DNA of 39,275 bases from Paulinella micropora (GCA_009731375.1 BJOX01000157.1:455360-494634); one strand, 5' to 3'; counted from the first letter of the stretch, positions 9,026 through 19,824 are shown. Made by a program: numbers and translations. Notes: a model not told the origin generated them from the sequence alone.

Positions 9026-9406
9026 ATGATAAGTTTGAATGCTTACCCTTCCTCTTCCTCTTCTGATAGTGACGAAGAAGAAGACCCCAGCTTACAAGAT
9101 AAGTTTGAGCCTTCTTCTGGGTCAGATTCAGAGTCAGGAGATGAGGGAGAGGTGGGGTACAAAGAAGCAGAGGGAGAAGAGGGAGACAATGAAACACACA
9201 AGAACCCCCTCTCATCTACACCCCACACACCACTTTTGTCACACGCATTTGTGCCACCTGGCGCAGAAGATAGAGGTGAGGGTGAGCGGGAGAGTGGTGT
9301 GCGAGGGGGAGATGAGAACAAGCATGCATCAACTATTCAAAACGCCTCCACACACACCCCCCACTATTCCACCCCTTCACGAGAACAACTTTTTTACGTC
9401 CCTTGA
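9026..9406 (+). CDS. Acidic Ser/Asp/Glu-rich ORF between Gag and protease
   Basis: This is a 126-codon frame beginning MISLNAYPSSSSSDSDEEE, with a repeated acidic/serine pattern for 60 residues and a Thr/His/Pro-rich end. It sits in the 1.8 kb between the Gag knuckle and protease, a gap longer than usual for copia elements. It may be a linker of the polyprotein now out of frame. A different overlapping frame (9039-9707) carries the next linker piece. Confidence 0.35.
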   Translation: MISLNAYPSSSSSDSDEEEDPSLQDKFEPSSGSDSESGDEGEVGYKEAEGEEGDNETHKNPLSSTPHTPLLSHAFVPPGAEDRGEGERESGVRGGDENKHASTIQNASTHTPHYSTPSREQLFYVP

Positions 9407-9716
9407 TATGGCTGGTGACCCCACTCCTCTTAACCAGATCATACCACTGGAAGAGAAGTGGGCACTCAGACGTACCAGGGCAGGATACGTAAAAATACTC
9501 GTGAAAGGGCTGCATCCCATACATATTCGTGAGGTAGGTGGCCCACCCCTCAACCTTCACGGCAAACCGATACGTAAGAGTAGTTGTCATGTCACTAGTA
9601 GTAAGCAGTGCGAGGCGACAGTGCCTGACACTGGTTTTCGGTGCTCGTGGAGTTTGGGGGCAGCGAGAAAGGGTGGAGAGTGTGCAGCTAGGTTAGTAGA
9701 GACATGACTTCTGGCA
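9407..9716 (+). pseudogene. Polyprotein linker fragment, no known domain
   Basis: In the frame ending at 9707 the residues LDMAGDPTPLNQIIPLEEKW and the following ~90 residues look like ordinary protein rather than low complexity. They include a Cys pair region (SSKQCEATVPDTGFRCSW). I recognise no family. Being between Gag and protease on the same strand, it is probably part of the copia polyprotein. Confidence 0.3.
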
Positions 9717-9768
9717 CCTTTATCAAGAGAGAAAGAGGGGGGAAATACTAGCGAAGTATAGGGAGAAA

Positions 9769-10194
9769 TTGAACTTAGGTCTTCTACCTCCTTACGATGC
9801 TCTTACTATTGGACCTGCCACCTTATTCACTAAAATCTCCCTATGGAGACAGCACATAGTGACTCACCCCTCACCTAACCCTGCTCCATTACCTACTACT
9901 ACCACTACACCGACCACTACTACACAGAACATACGTAGGAGAGAGATGGGAGTAGCGGGAGTAGAGGGAGTAGGTGTAGGGATTGGACAGATCGTGCCTC
10001 TTACCTCTGTGTTGTCCCCATCTCATGCACAACCCACACCCCAAGCACAGTCCTTAAGTGTGTTGGCACCCCTTGTACCACTTAACGCATCTGTGACGTC
10101 TGTATTGTTAACTCATGCACACTCTGTGTCTCGTGTTGTGTCTGTCCCACCTGAAAGAGAGCCGGGAGAAACAGCCAACCAACCGTTCCTATGA
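9769..10194 (+). CDS. Thr/Pro-rich ORF, unrecognised
   Basis: This 141-codon frame has a threonine run (TTTTTPTTTT at about residues 44-53), then Gly/Val- and Ser/Pro/Gln-rich segments. It has no domain and most likely continues the unstructured Gag-to-protease linker. The stretch 10195-10611 after it has only short frames. Confidence 0.3.
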   Translation: MNLGLLPPYDALTIGPATLFTKISLWRQHIVTHPSPNPAPLPTTTTTPTTTTQNIRRREMGVAGVEGVGVGIGQIVPLTSVLSPSHAQPTPQAQSLSVLAPLVPLNASVTSVLLTHAHSVSRVVSVPPEREPGETANQPFL

Positions 10195-10611
10195 CCTCAG
10201 AACAGGGGAAAGTAGGGACGGTAGAGGGTAAACAGGCGTTGGGCAGGGGGGAACTTCCCCCATTGAAGAGTTACAACGACTCCTCAATGCCCTCGCCCAA
10301 GGGTTTAATAATAGGACAGTGAGAGACGGACAGATTGTAACGAAGAATGGGGAGCACGATGAGTTTACACTGAGGTGTATTATGCGATACATGAATGCAT
10401 AATAACTATGGCTACCAAACACGAAGACCCATTTGCACGTGGGATTGTCTCGTCCTTTCCTTACATGTTAGAAGAGATAGAGGAGCTTGAAGCTGTGCTG
10501 GGGGGGTAAGACCCCACCAGAGGAGGATCAACAGATAGTTCTCAGTCCGACACGACCACCAACACTCAAAGCACATACACCGCAACAAACCCACATACTG
10601 AATGTGCCATT

Positions 10612-11181
10612 ATGTTGATGGGAAATGAAACAGACAGCGATACCAAAGCTAATAGTATTGTGTGGGTAGATGACAGCGGTGCGAGCGAAACACAATCTCC
10701 CGACAAAACCACATTCATCAAACTTGTGAAGGCCCCACAGAAGTTCAGGATTGCCAAAGGGAGCATTAGGACTGAGTACAAGGGCAAGGTTCAAATGAAC
10801 CTTTCGGGTTCTAACGGGGATGAAGTCTGTGTTTTTGATTCACATACCACCTATAATCCACATTTAAAATATGGGTTAGTCGCAACATCGGCGTGGGTGC
10901 GAAAAGGGTTTGCGGTGGTACATCAGAACAATCAGGTCATCGTCCTAAAGAAGCCCATTCGAATTGAGGAGAAACAGATAGTAGCCAGGGGGAGAGCTCT
11001 ACCTAACAACCTCACAGTCTTTGATGCCCCAGGGACCAAACCACTCGACCCCAATGAATGGTATGAACCCACCACACAGTCTCACCTTGATACGGAAACA
11101 ACCAATCAACCTAACCACCCTCCTGAAACAAGTGAGGCTCCCGAGTCCGATGATTCATCGGGCTCGGGGGTACAAGCTTGA
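10612..11181 (+). pseudogene. Ty1/copia aspartic protease
   Basis: The active-site motif D21-S22-G23-A24 lies in IVWVDDSGASETQS. It is followed by the copia pattern after the active site, YNPHLKYGLVATSAWVRKGF, and a strand AVVHQNNQVIVLKK. This matches the retropepsin-like protease that cuts the copia polyprotein. The final 55 residues are Pro/Thr/Ser-rich. A TGA at 11179 ends the frame, but the integrase ORF continues in the same frame from 11245, so a single stop separates them. The catalytic residues are intact; the element around it is not. Confidence 0.8.
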
Positions 11182-11244
11182 CAACTGTCCTCTCACCTTT
11201 CTCAAAGATCCAACCTACCTGCGTACCATGACCTATACTGTTGT

Positions 11245-12078
11245 TTGTCTCCTTGTATATGTGGTTGGCAATGTAATGTGTCTCATACTTACGTACCTTA
11301 TTCTACTGAGATAGACACAGAGAGAGGTGAGAGAGCAGAACAGGAGGATGACATGGTGTTGTGTCCTGTTCTCCGTCCCCACTACCATGAAAACATACAC
11401 GCCACCGTATTTCACCGCATGTGTAAACACAGAGGGGTAAAGGCCATGGAGAGGATGGCTAAGTATATGGGAGTCAAGATAGTGGGAAAAGAGTGGAGAG
11501 AACGAATAATGAAGTGCGAGTGGTGTTTGCGAAATAAAATCAAAAAGACACCACACTTCAAAAACAACCATCATGTCGTAGAACACCGACCCGGGATCCA
11601 CATCTCAATGGATACCCAGGGTTGGTGGGATACGACATCATGGGACGGTAAGCGGTATAAGTTTACTGTTAAGTGTTTAGCGTCCAACTTTGAACTTGAT
11701 TACTATTTGCGTCACAAGAACGAATTTTTTCCTTGTTTTCTCAAAGCTATTGCTTTCTTTGAGAGACACTCCGGGAAGAAGGTTAAGTTCCTCACCTGTG
11801 ACCAAGAGTACGGCATGTACAAAGAGTTCAAAGAGTGGGTTGACGTAAATCAACCAGTCTTTCTCGAAGCCCCAACAGGGGAGAAACAGGTTGTAGCTAA
11901 GGTAGAGCGGTCCCACCAAACCAATGGTGGGCCTGCTAGGGCTATCCTTAGCGACGCCGAGCTTCCACCTTCTATGTGGGTGGAAGCCGAGAAAGCAGCG
12001 ACGTATTTTGGCAATCTCTTGCCTATCGCCCATGGACCCTTCAAAGGGAAATCACCCTACGATGAAAGTGGATGCTAA
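11245..12078 (+). pseudogene. Ty1/copia integrase (zinc-binding and catalytic core)
   Basis: The pre-integrase zinc region has the His-containing HATVFHRMCKHRG and CEWC. The catalytic triad is D (codon 11611, SMDTQGWW), D (codon 11800, TCDQEYG) and E (codon 11905, KVERSHQTNGG), spaced D-x62-D-x34-E. The end KGKSPYDESGC resembles the GKTPYE segment that closes copia cores. The ORF stops at 12076 and the homology goes on in another frame, so a frameshift sits near 12060. The first 50 residues (11245-11380) are not integrase-like and may be linker. A fragment of the same region is duplicated at 5125-5255. Confidence 0.85.
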
Positions 12079-12856
12079 GAGGGGGAAGGGTGAGAGAGGA
12101 AAGAGAGTAGTATTTCTCGGGTATGAACGGAATACCGGATATTATCGGGTATATGATCCTGTTGCAAGGAAAATACACGGTAATGTTCGTGATGTCGTGT
12201 TCGATGTCTGGAAGTTGGGAAAGAGGGAAGCATCCAAATCGCTAGCAGACGCAAACGCCTCTGAAGAGATGTTTTCGGTAAAATGGCATTTGCCCCCCCC
12301 GGAATCCCAACGAACCCCTCAACACCCGGAAAGTCAAGGTAATGCTTCGAGGGAGATATCGGTACAACACCCGGAAAGTCAAGGTAATGCTTCGGGGGAG
12401 ATATCGGTAGAGGTACTCCCGACTGAGGGAGATACTTCCCCAGCCGGGGGCCTATCGTCCGAATCGCCCCCACACAAGGCGCCCCCCAATGATCCCAATA
12501 CAGGGAACGGCGACGCTAAGGCAGTGGAAGTCAGGGAGGATGGATCTGACCCACCACCCTTAGTGCCTCCGACCCCGAAAGGTTTGACCCATAAGCCCAG
12601 TGGGGATCAGGGGGAGGCGAAAGTCACGAAAAAGAAACATAAATCCAAAGAGAGAGACGCGATTTGGCCGGGATATATATGGAAATTCCGGCTAAAGCAT
12701 GGGGAGAGGGATGGGCGAAACAAACTTACGGGAATGATTGGCAAACTGCGGTTCGCAAAGGCACTGTTACTGCACCCGCTGCCCCAGTTACCGGTAGAAA
12801 CAAACGTTTCCCGGCGCAAGCGGTCCTCTTTGATGACGGGTTTACCGATAAGGTGA
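12063..12856 (+). pseudogene. Integrase C-terminus and Pro-rich linker to RT
   Basis: After the frameshift, KRVVFLGYERNTGYYRVYDP and NVRDVVFDVWK match the copia segment that follows the integrase core (usually FLGY...GYRLYDP...RDVVFDE). The next ~120 residues are Pro/Ser/Glu-rich and include two tandem 15-residue repeats (12320-12409), then a Lys-rich patch. The frame is lost around 12660, where the reading moves to the overlapping frame 12664-13203. Confidence 0.75.
12320..12409 (+). repeat. Two tandem 45-bp units
   Basis: 12320-12364 and 12365-12409 differ at one base and each encode 15 residues (HPESQGNAS[R/G]EISVQ type). This is an in-frame duplication within the linker. Confidence 0.85.
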
Positions 12857-13203
12857 TCGATACCGAAATTCTCAAGTATGCCGTTGCTAACATTCCAGTA
12901 AAACCACCACCCCTATCGACCAACTCAAATGACAACGAAAATCAAAGTGAAGCCGCCGCGCCCAATGTGGGTGGCCTACACTTCGATACTACGTCTGAAT
13001 TTGCGTTTGTCGAGGAGAGAGGGAAAGGGTGGCGGAGCAGAGGGCTGAACACAGCTCCACCTGGCGGTCGCATGAACAAGGCGAAATTTCTGGGGAAAAC
13101 ATTATCACGGGAAGGACAAGGAGCGCACATGTCACGGTATGCGCCCGAGAAGAGCGTGCAGAATATTGTCTTGTCAGTGAGAAATTTCCGGAATTCCCGG
13201 TGA
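12664..13203 (+). pseudogene. Linker fragment upstream of RT
   Basis: This frame has the segment WGEGWAKQTYGNDWQTAVRK and, later, FAFVEERGKGWRSRGL and RMNKAKFLGKTLS. I recognise no domain. By position it is the stretch between integrase and RT, and it overlaps the RT frame from 13029. The frame with the real residues at 13029-13200 is uncertain. Confidence 0.35.
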
Positions 13204-13778
13204 TACAAAAACCAAAAGATCGTAAGCAAGCTCGGCAGAAAGAATTTGAGCAGCTGAAAGAACTTAAGGCTTTTGTTTGGCGTAAAGAAAAGGAAGCTAG
13301 AATGTCCGGGACGCCAATCATCCCGGTGAAATGGATAGACACCGTCAAACAACAGGGTACGCCAGATGAGTTTCATAAAGCCCGAATTACGTTGAGAGGG
13401 GACCTTTTGAAGGCATACGCTCAATATGATCCTAGAAAGACCTACTCCCCTACCGTTCAACATCGGACAATTTTACTCATGATAGCGTACGCTGCATGTT
13501 TTGGGATTGACTTATGGCTGATCGATTTCACCACGGCCTATCTCCATGCCAGAATCCCGTACAACATATACGTAAAACCACCGCCCGAATTCCAATTGGA
13601 AGATTACGTTTGGCTTTTGAAGAAAGCCTTATACGGCCACCCGGAATCTGGTCGGTTGTGGTACGATATGTTATACGGGGAACTCACGGGAGAACTTGAG
13701 TTCAGAACCTTTACGCTCGATAGAGCATCCTTCATAAGACATGGAAGCAGCCCCAAGACAGAAAGCGATACAAGGTAG
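13029..13778 (+). pseudogene. Ty1/copia reverse transcriptase, truncated
   Basis: From about 13200 the frame follows copia RT: PVKWIDTVKQQGTPDEFHKA, RITLRGD, YSPTVQHRTILLM, then the first catalytic Asp in WLIDFTTAYLHARI (codon 13523), IYVKPPPEF and KKALYGHPESGRLWYDMLYG. It ends at TAG (13776) shortly after TLDRASFIRH, before the YVDD motif, so half of the palm, the thumb and RNase H are missing. The break, not the stop codon, is the main lesion: downstream sequence has no RT homology in any frame. Confidence 0.85.
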
Positions 13779-14082
13779 CATAGCCTAGCATACGCACAAG
13801 TGGTGGACGCCCGCCCCATGGCCACAAGGTAACCTGCAATGGCCATAGGCCCGACTTGTGGACCTAGGACTAAGAACCCGTGCAAGAGAGTCAGGGGAGA
13901 AAGGGAGAAAAAGCCCTGTCATCTGGCCAAAGGAAGGGAAGACGGCGAGAGAGGGAGCACCCCCTAGCACGCTAACTGGGTCGGGAAGGCATGGAGAAGT
14001 GGGGAGAGGCAGTGCCACAAGAGAGGAGGGGCGAGTGGGCTGTGACAAAAGGGTCACAGACAGCACAAAAAGGGAGAGGAAA

Positions 14083-14132
<50 letters not shown>

Positions 14133-14462
14133 AGAGAGGGAAAGAGAAAGGAGAGAACTAGAGAGCAAGTACTGGGCACGATTAGTACAACACCGTAGGT
14201 TCGAAGGTGTCCCACATTTCCTGCCGCGCACGGTCAAGAATCCGTGCATTCGATTGCGCAACGAGAACGGAAGAGGCTGCCCGAAAAAATTCTGTGAGCC
14301 CTTTACCAGACCCCGGGAAGCTGCCATCAAGCTGCTGATGGGCTCGGGTGCGTGAGGGAAGGATGGAGGCACCTCTGGAGAGAGTGTCTCTGTAAATCTT
14401 CACTCGACGTAGGAACTTAAGCGCAGATCGTCCTAGCGCTCCTGATGGCTCAAGGACGAAGG
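13779..14462. other. No gene recognised; AG microsatellite
   Basis: An AG run lies at about 14086-14127 within a purine-rich stretch to 14160. A frame across it (13858-14355) is made of Arg-Glu repeat translation plus ~65 unremarkable residues. The sequence GGTTCGAAGGTGTCC at 14198 was considered for a tRNA box B but has no matching arms. Confidence 0.5.
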
Positions 14463-14466
14463 GGAG

Positions 14467-14527
<61 letters not shown>

Positions 14528-15182
14528 ACAATTTAATTTATATTCAATAACTAGTTGGAGTGTGGCTATCGACCAAATAAAATAATATAAAATGCCACTC
14601 ACATCACCGGCCGTCGTCGTCGTTGTCGTTGTTGTTGTTGTTGTTGTTGTTGCTGTTGTTGCTGTTGTTGTTGCTGCTGTTGTTGTTGTCGTTGTTGCTG
14701 TTGCTGTTGTTGTTGTTGTTGTTGCTGTTCATTTAATTAATAATCAATAGTTGCTGTTGTTGTTGTTGTTTGTTGTTGTTGTTTTTGTTGTTTTTGTTGT
14801 TGTTGTTGTGTTGTTGTGTTGTTGTTGTTGTTGTTGTGGCTATCGGAGAAAATGTATAAATGCCACTTCCGTGGCCGGCCGTCGTCGTCGTCGTCGTTGT
14901 TGTCGTCGTCGTCGTCATTGTTGTTGTTGTTGTTGTTGCTGTTGTTGTTGCTGTTGTTGTTGTAGTTGTTGTTTTATTGTTGTTGCTGTTGTTATTATTA
15001 TTATTGTTGTTGTTGTTGTTGTTGTTTAATTAATATTCAATAACGACTTGGAGTGTGCTATGTTGTTGTTGTTGTTGTTTAGTTCTGTTGTTTTGTTGTT
15101 ATTGTTATTGCTATTGTTGTTGTTGCTGCTGCTGTTGTTGTTGTTGTTGTTGTTGTTGTTATTGTTGTTGTTGTTGTTGTTG
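14463..15182 (+). repeat. TTG/TCG trinucleotide array with recurring spacers
   Basis: Long TTG runs are broken by related spacers. TTCAATAAC...TTGGAGTGTG occurs at about 14542-14565 and 15034-15057. GTGGCTATCG...AAATGCCAC followed by CCGGCCGTCGTCGTCG occurs at about 14563-14625 and 14836-14893. The array is therefore a higher-order repeat and not a plain microsatellite. In both spacer copies GTGGC and GCCAC can pair around an AT-rich loop. Confidence 0.8.
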
Positions 15183-15475
15183 TCTGTGTATGTATGTGTA
15201 TGTTTGTGTATGTATGTGTATGTATGTGTATGTATGTGTATGTATGTGTATGTATGTGTATGTATGTGTATGTATGTGTATGTATTGTATGTATGTATGC
15301 ATGTATGTATGTATGTATGTATGTACGTACGTATGTATGTATGTATGTATGTATGTATGTATTTGTATGTATGTATGTATATGCATGTATGTATGTATGT
15401 ATATGTATGTATGTATATATCTATGTATGTATATGTATGTATGTATGTATGTATATGTATGTATGTATTTGTGTG
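15183..15475 (+). repeat. TATG/TGTATG microsatellite
   Basis: A 6-base GTATGT-TATGTG phase (15185-15285) passes into pure TATG with occasional CATG and TACG variants. The Met-Tyr-Val-Cys frames across it are translations of the repeat, not genes. Confidence 0.95.
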
Positions 15476-15617
15476 GCGTTTGCGCTGAATAGATGTGTGT
15501 TTGTGAGTTTCAAAATTGTGTGTGTGTTTACAGACTTAATTACCTTTGGGATGGGAAGTGACCAGCCGTGGAGGTAAGGGAGAAGAATCCACTCGTGCTG
15601 ATCCTAGCAGCTGCTAG

Positions 15618-16263
15618 CGACACAAACCACTCCGACTAAAAGTTTGGATTGGGTTTGAATGGAAAACCAGGGATCGAGTCAACATAACCGACAAATACGG
15701 CTACACTGCTTTGCACGTCGCTGCAATAAAGTTTGACTTCACGTTTGCGAAGGCTCTGATAGATGCGAAAGCGGATGTAAACACTAAAAACATTCATGGT
15801 GGTACTCCTCTCTTGTACACAGCCGAAGCAACGGGGCAACAGGAAGTGCTCATGACCGTAATATTCTAAAACTTCTGATAGATGGCAAGGCAAATGTCAA
15901 CGCCAGCAACGAAGAAAGCTGGACTGGTTCCATATACAACGCACTTGGCATCTCCACCTGTGACCATTACCTAGACTGGAGGTGGATATTCAAGCGTCAA
16001 GCAAACCATTCACTGGATTATGCAGGAAATTTCATTTCAGACAAATGAGGGCATGGCGGCTGCATTGCTCTCCACGAAGCCACCCATCTTTATGATCTTG
16101 AGTTTGTGAAAGCTCTGATAGTAAGGCAGATGTCGACGCCAGAAACTCAGAAGGCAAGAATGCTTTTGGCATGTTATCGGCAAAGAAAAAAACGGACATC
16201 ATGCGTGTAGTACTGGAGTCTTACTCTCTCTTTTCCGACTCCTCTACTACGCATTGTTTGTGA
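15618..16263 (+). pseudogene. Ankyrin-repeat protein remnant
   Basis: Frame one (to TAA at 15867) reads ITDKYGYTALHVAAIKF, FAKALIDAKADVNTKN and GGTPLLYTAEA, nearly two ankyrin repeats. After a frame change near 15840 the second frame gives ILKLLIDGKANVNASNE, runs to a TGA at 16046, and continues in the same frame with HGGCIALHEATHLYDLEFVKALI. A one-base change near 16122 leads to KADVDARNSEGKNAFGMLSA and a TGA at 16261. No start Met lies upstream. Ankyrin repeats are protein-binding; the partner is unknown. Two frame changes plus one stop suggest a pseudogene. Very short introns were considered but no GT...AG pair restores all frames. This is the only host-type coding trace in the window. Confidence 0.75.
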
Positions 16264-17580
16264 ACACACGTTCGAAGATACAAGTTGACGGGTGGGTAGA
16301 TGCGGCACGACTCGGGGGCTGATTTTGTAATGAAATAGATGGAGCAAGGTCTAACTTTCGCTTGATTTGCCCGGTGAGCGACGTGACTGTGGGGCGGTGC
16401 ACGTCCCGACTTAAATTTTGGCTGTTAGGATGAAGCGCACCCGGCACCGTGCCTGGACAGTCGAGCCTGGGTCACCTGAGGCCCTCCGAGCCAGTGAGGG
16501 CTATACTATTATATTATTCAGCTGAGTCTTATCTGTCAACATGAAGGAACTGAGTTAGCGAAGAACTGATGAAGATCAAGCCAAGTCGTTCGAGACTCTC
16601 CGGGCGGCGTGCGCAGAGCTTTCTTAGAGTTTAGATTTTCCTTCATTTATCATAGGCTTCAGCCTGTATATCCTCTTACTTTCCCAACTCTAGTTTTTCA
16701 GATTCTTCTTCAGATTCTTTTTCTTCCTTTAAGTTTCCTTTATCATGATCAAGTTCCATGATCACTGATAAATAAACGGTATAAGGGGTGACAAGAAGCC
16801 TCCGTTTTTTTTTTCTCCCTTCGCTTTCGGAGGCTTTTGTTCTTGTACTTTTCTTTCTTTCCGAAGTTGCGGGCCTCCTTTCTTTCAAAGGCTTGCCAAT
16901 AATGACAATTGAAGGGATGAGTAGGAAGCGTAGTAAAAGAAAAAATATTTATCCAAGCCTGGAAAATGGACGTGCCTCTGAGCCTGGTCGGATGGTCAAA
17001 AGTGAAACCTGAACTCGGAAGGTTTTGTAAACTTTTCAAATGATGAAGCCAAAATTACTGTGATTATCTGCGACTGCGGGAGAGGCTTCAGTCAAACCCA
17101 CTGCGTCACGCGGTTTTTACGCAAACACTGGTTAATTAAATTTAGGCGCAGATAGGTAAATATGCGACCTTTTCTTATACCCCTATACACAGTGATGTAT
17201 TGTATAGAAGAGCTATATCTCGTAAAGATGTAGTTATATCCGTTTTTTTTTATATACTTTTGAGCCGGTTGAAAACGATAGTATTACGATTCATAGCCGG
17301 TACTACTTTTTTCAGCCGGATCATGAATATTATCGTTAGGGGTGACATTAGGGAATGGCCCTCTGTTTCCTTTTGTTGCTTGGCTCTGACAGTCTCATAC
17401 ATTTTCCGCCATAGTGGTTTCGGTGCCTCTCTTTGTAGAGGAGGAAGATTGGTTATTTTCAGAGTGCTATGGAATTGGATGGATAAATACCCGGGCGGCT
17501 GCTTGCATTAAATAAGTGAATATATAACTATATACCTATATATATTAACTTACGTATATACCGGTTGTATTAGTCCCATC
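16264..17580. other. No supported gene
   Basis: Several 60-100-codon frames occur on both strands (for example 17200-17511 plus, 16676-16888 minus, Lys/Glu-rich) without recognisable motifs. A tight palindrome AGGCTTCAGCCT lies at about 16651-16662. Possibly unique host sequence, including the former downstream region of the ankyrin gene. Confidence 0.45.
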
Positions 17581-17589
17581 ACCTAATTC

Positions 17590-17715
17590 ACTTCGTAAGG
17601 ATTTGAACCGACAAAAGGCAGGATCATAAGACTAATTGCTTCTACCGACACCGTTACTCCGATACGGCTGGTCCTTAACTACCGTGCCCATTAATTAAGA
17701 TTATTAGTTCGGGAG
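17590..17715 (-). repeat. tRNA-like repeat with box A- and box B-like motifs
   Basis: On the minus strand this reads GGACCAGCCGTATCGGAGTA, then ACGGTGTCGGTAGAAGC (resembling box A and the D arm of a tRNA), an anticodon-arm-like CTTATGA loop, and GGTTCAAATCC at 17600-17610, which fits the pol III box B consensus. The T and anticodon stems do not pair properly, so it is not a working tRNA. A partial copy at 4045-4135 suggests a mobile, tRNA-derived SINE-like repeat, but two copies are too few to be sure. Confidence 0.4.
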
Positions 17716-18425
17716 TCCAACAAGCCGTCGTCTGCCAGCGTAAAAGTTGACCATTTAGCAATCCAAGTGATGCAGGCTGTGGACAGTTATTTATCAGTTT
17801 CAGACTAAGTATGATCACCGGTAAGAATCACATGATGTAACCGTTAACTCTTGCAAGAGAATTCAAATTCAAAAGTGGAAAATTCTTTTGGGCATGAGAT
17901 TCAGTCGTGATCTTTCAAGTCATAATAAAAAAAGAATTTCAGAAAAAGACGCAAAACTAATTGCGCAGATTTTGCCTCCATTTTAAGGGTGGGCCCTTCC
18001 AAAATCGTGGTTTACAATGGCTATCTAATGACTTCTTTTATCTGGTCTTACCTTATCTTATCTAATCCAGGGGAAGGGGAGAGGCTCATCAAATTCAGTC
18101 ATTGATGTCAACATCTGATCGAGTCATCTACTGTAAATAAATATATGTACTAAATACAATCAGGCTCTGTCGTCTATCGGCGGATCGGGGTCATATAAAT
18201 TTGCAACGCGAGGCAGGAGGCCTGTTCAACTGTATGTCTATTATTAATATGATGACCTCTTTCTACCGCCTCGAAGTGATCACTTAGGAGTCCATACAAC
18301 GTTTTGGCTGGATTCAGTTCTCTGTTAAAGGATTATGTATTAAACTTGGTAACGTTTGGAGCTGAAAAGTGAGTTGACCGGGGACGCCTGGGAGACGAAT
18401 AAACCGGCGGAGGGCACCTCTGGGC
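17716..18425. other. No gene recognised
   Basis: Unique-looking AT-rich sequence with no open frame of note. It leads into the CATA array. Confidence 0.5.
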
Positions 18426-19132
18426 AGCTTACACATACATACATACATACATACACACACATACATATATACATACATACATACATACATACATAACATA
18501 CATACATAACATACATACATAACATACATACATAACATACATACATAACATACATACATAACATACATACATAACATACATACATAACATACATACATAA
18601 CATACGTACGTAAGTACGTACGTACATACATACATAAATACATAAATACATACATACATACATACATACATAGATTGATACATACATACATACATACATA
18701 CATACATACATTTCATTTCATTTCATTTCATAACATATATACATACATACATACATACATACATACATACATACATACGTACGTACGTACGTAACGTACG
18801 TACGTAACGTACATACATACATACATACATACATACATACATACATGCATACATACATACATACATACATACATACATACATACATACATTGTACATACA
18901 TTGATACATACATACATACATTCATTTCATTTCATACATACATACATACATGCATGCATACATGCATGCATACATACATACATATATTGTTCGTTTCGTT
19001 TCGTTTCGTTTCGTTATGTTACGTTACGTTAGGTTAACATTACTTGACATGACATACATACATACATACATGCATACATGCATACATACATACATACATA
19101 CATACATACATACATACATAGCTAGACATATT
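18426..19132 (+). repeat. CATA tetranucleotide array with pentanucleotide islands
   Basis: The ACATACATAC repeat has a CATAACATACATA phase (18493-18605), TACG variants, and islands of TTTCA (18713-18731, 18920-18935), TTTCG and TTACG (18989-19033). It is followed by a unique stretch with a CA run (19225-19240). Confidence 0.95.
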
Positions 19133-19184
19133 GTGTGAGTGCGTGTGTTACGGGGGGTCGAAGTGGGTACTGCAGCAGGTACAG

Positions 19185-19480
19185 GCTGTCGGCCAGGTCC
19201 TGCGACAAGAACACAGGCAACTGCTAACACACACACACACAGCACATCACATACCGTCTATTCTAAGATTTGATAAACATGCAGGTAGGTAGGTAGGTAG
19301 GTAGGTAGGTAGGTAGGTAGGTAGGCAGGTAGACAATAGAATGATGATTATTTTGGCCAAATTTTCCCGGGAATTGCGGTGAAAACTTTTGGTAAGAATA
19401 GTCCGCATGTGATGCAGCGCATAACAGAGTGTATGCTAGGTCCTGCGACAGAAAGACAGGAAACTCCTAACATACTGCAC
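19185..19480 (+). repeat. GTAG array between two copies of a ~40-bp repeat
   Basis: AGGTCCTGCGACA...ACAGG...AACT.CTAACA occurs at about 19193-19233 and 19438-19473. Between them is a GTAG run at 19283-19331. Confidence 0.65.
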
Positions 19481-19524
19481 ACGCCAAGCACATGAGCGCA
19501 AGTGCTTGCCAGCCAGAGCCAGCC

Positions 19525-19583
19525 ATCCATGCATCCATCCATGCATGCATGCATCCATCCATCCATCCATTTATCCATCTATC

Positions 19584-19673
<90 letters not shown>

Positions 19674-19714
19674 CCTATCTACCTACCTATCTACCTACCT
19701 ACCTATCTACCTAC

Positions 19715-19782
<68 letters not shown>

Positions 19783-19792
19783 TCACCTGGAT
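19525..19792 (+). repeat. CATC / TATC / CTAC microsatellite
   Basis: CATC units pass to TATC, a short CTGT block (19642-19667), CTAC/CTAT, then TATC again. The Tyr-Leu-Ser-Ile frames across it are repeat translations. Confidence 0.95.
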
Positions 19793-19824
19793 CACGGGGT
19801 CATCATCGGGCTCACTGGACGCCA

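Larger units (their letters stand above)
7478..13778 (+). mobile_element. Decayed Ty1/copia retrotransposon
   Basis: The order leader - Gag (7733-8869) - protease (10612) - integrase (11245-12250) - reverse transcriptase (13200-13778) is diagnostic for Ty1/copia, since integrase precedes RT. At least four frame changes and several in-frame stops separate the domains, so it cannot make a polyprotein. It breaks off inside RT at about 13740-13778 before the YVDD motif. RNase H and the 3' LTR are missing, and the following sequence is unrelated. The 5' LTR was not delimited. Confidence 0.85.

Noticed and set aside
14190-14215. tRNA box B at GGTTCGAAGGTGTCC
   Set aside because: No acceptor, D or anticodon arms can be built around it.
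15048-15577. Long Met-Tyr-Val-Cys frames in several reading frames
   Set aside because: They are translations of the TATG microsatellite; all frames stay open because the repeat has no stop codon. The same holds for frames at 18314-18921, 19502-20832, 23095-25328 and 37167-39086.
17200-17511. 103-codon plus-strand frame
   Set aside because: No recognisable domain, no neighbours of the same kind, and length within chance expectation.
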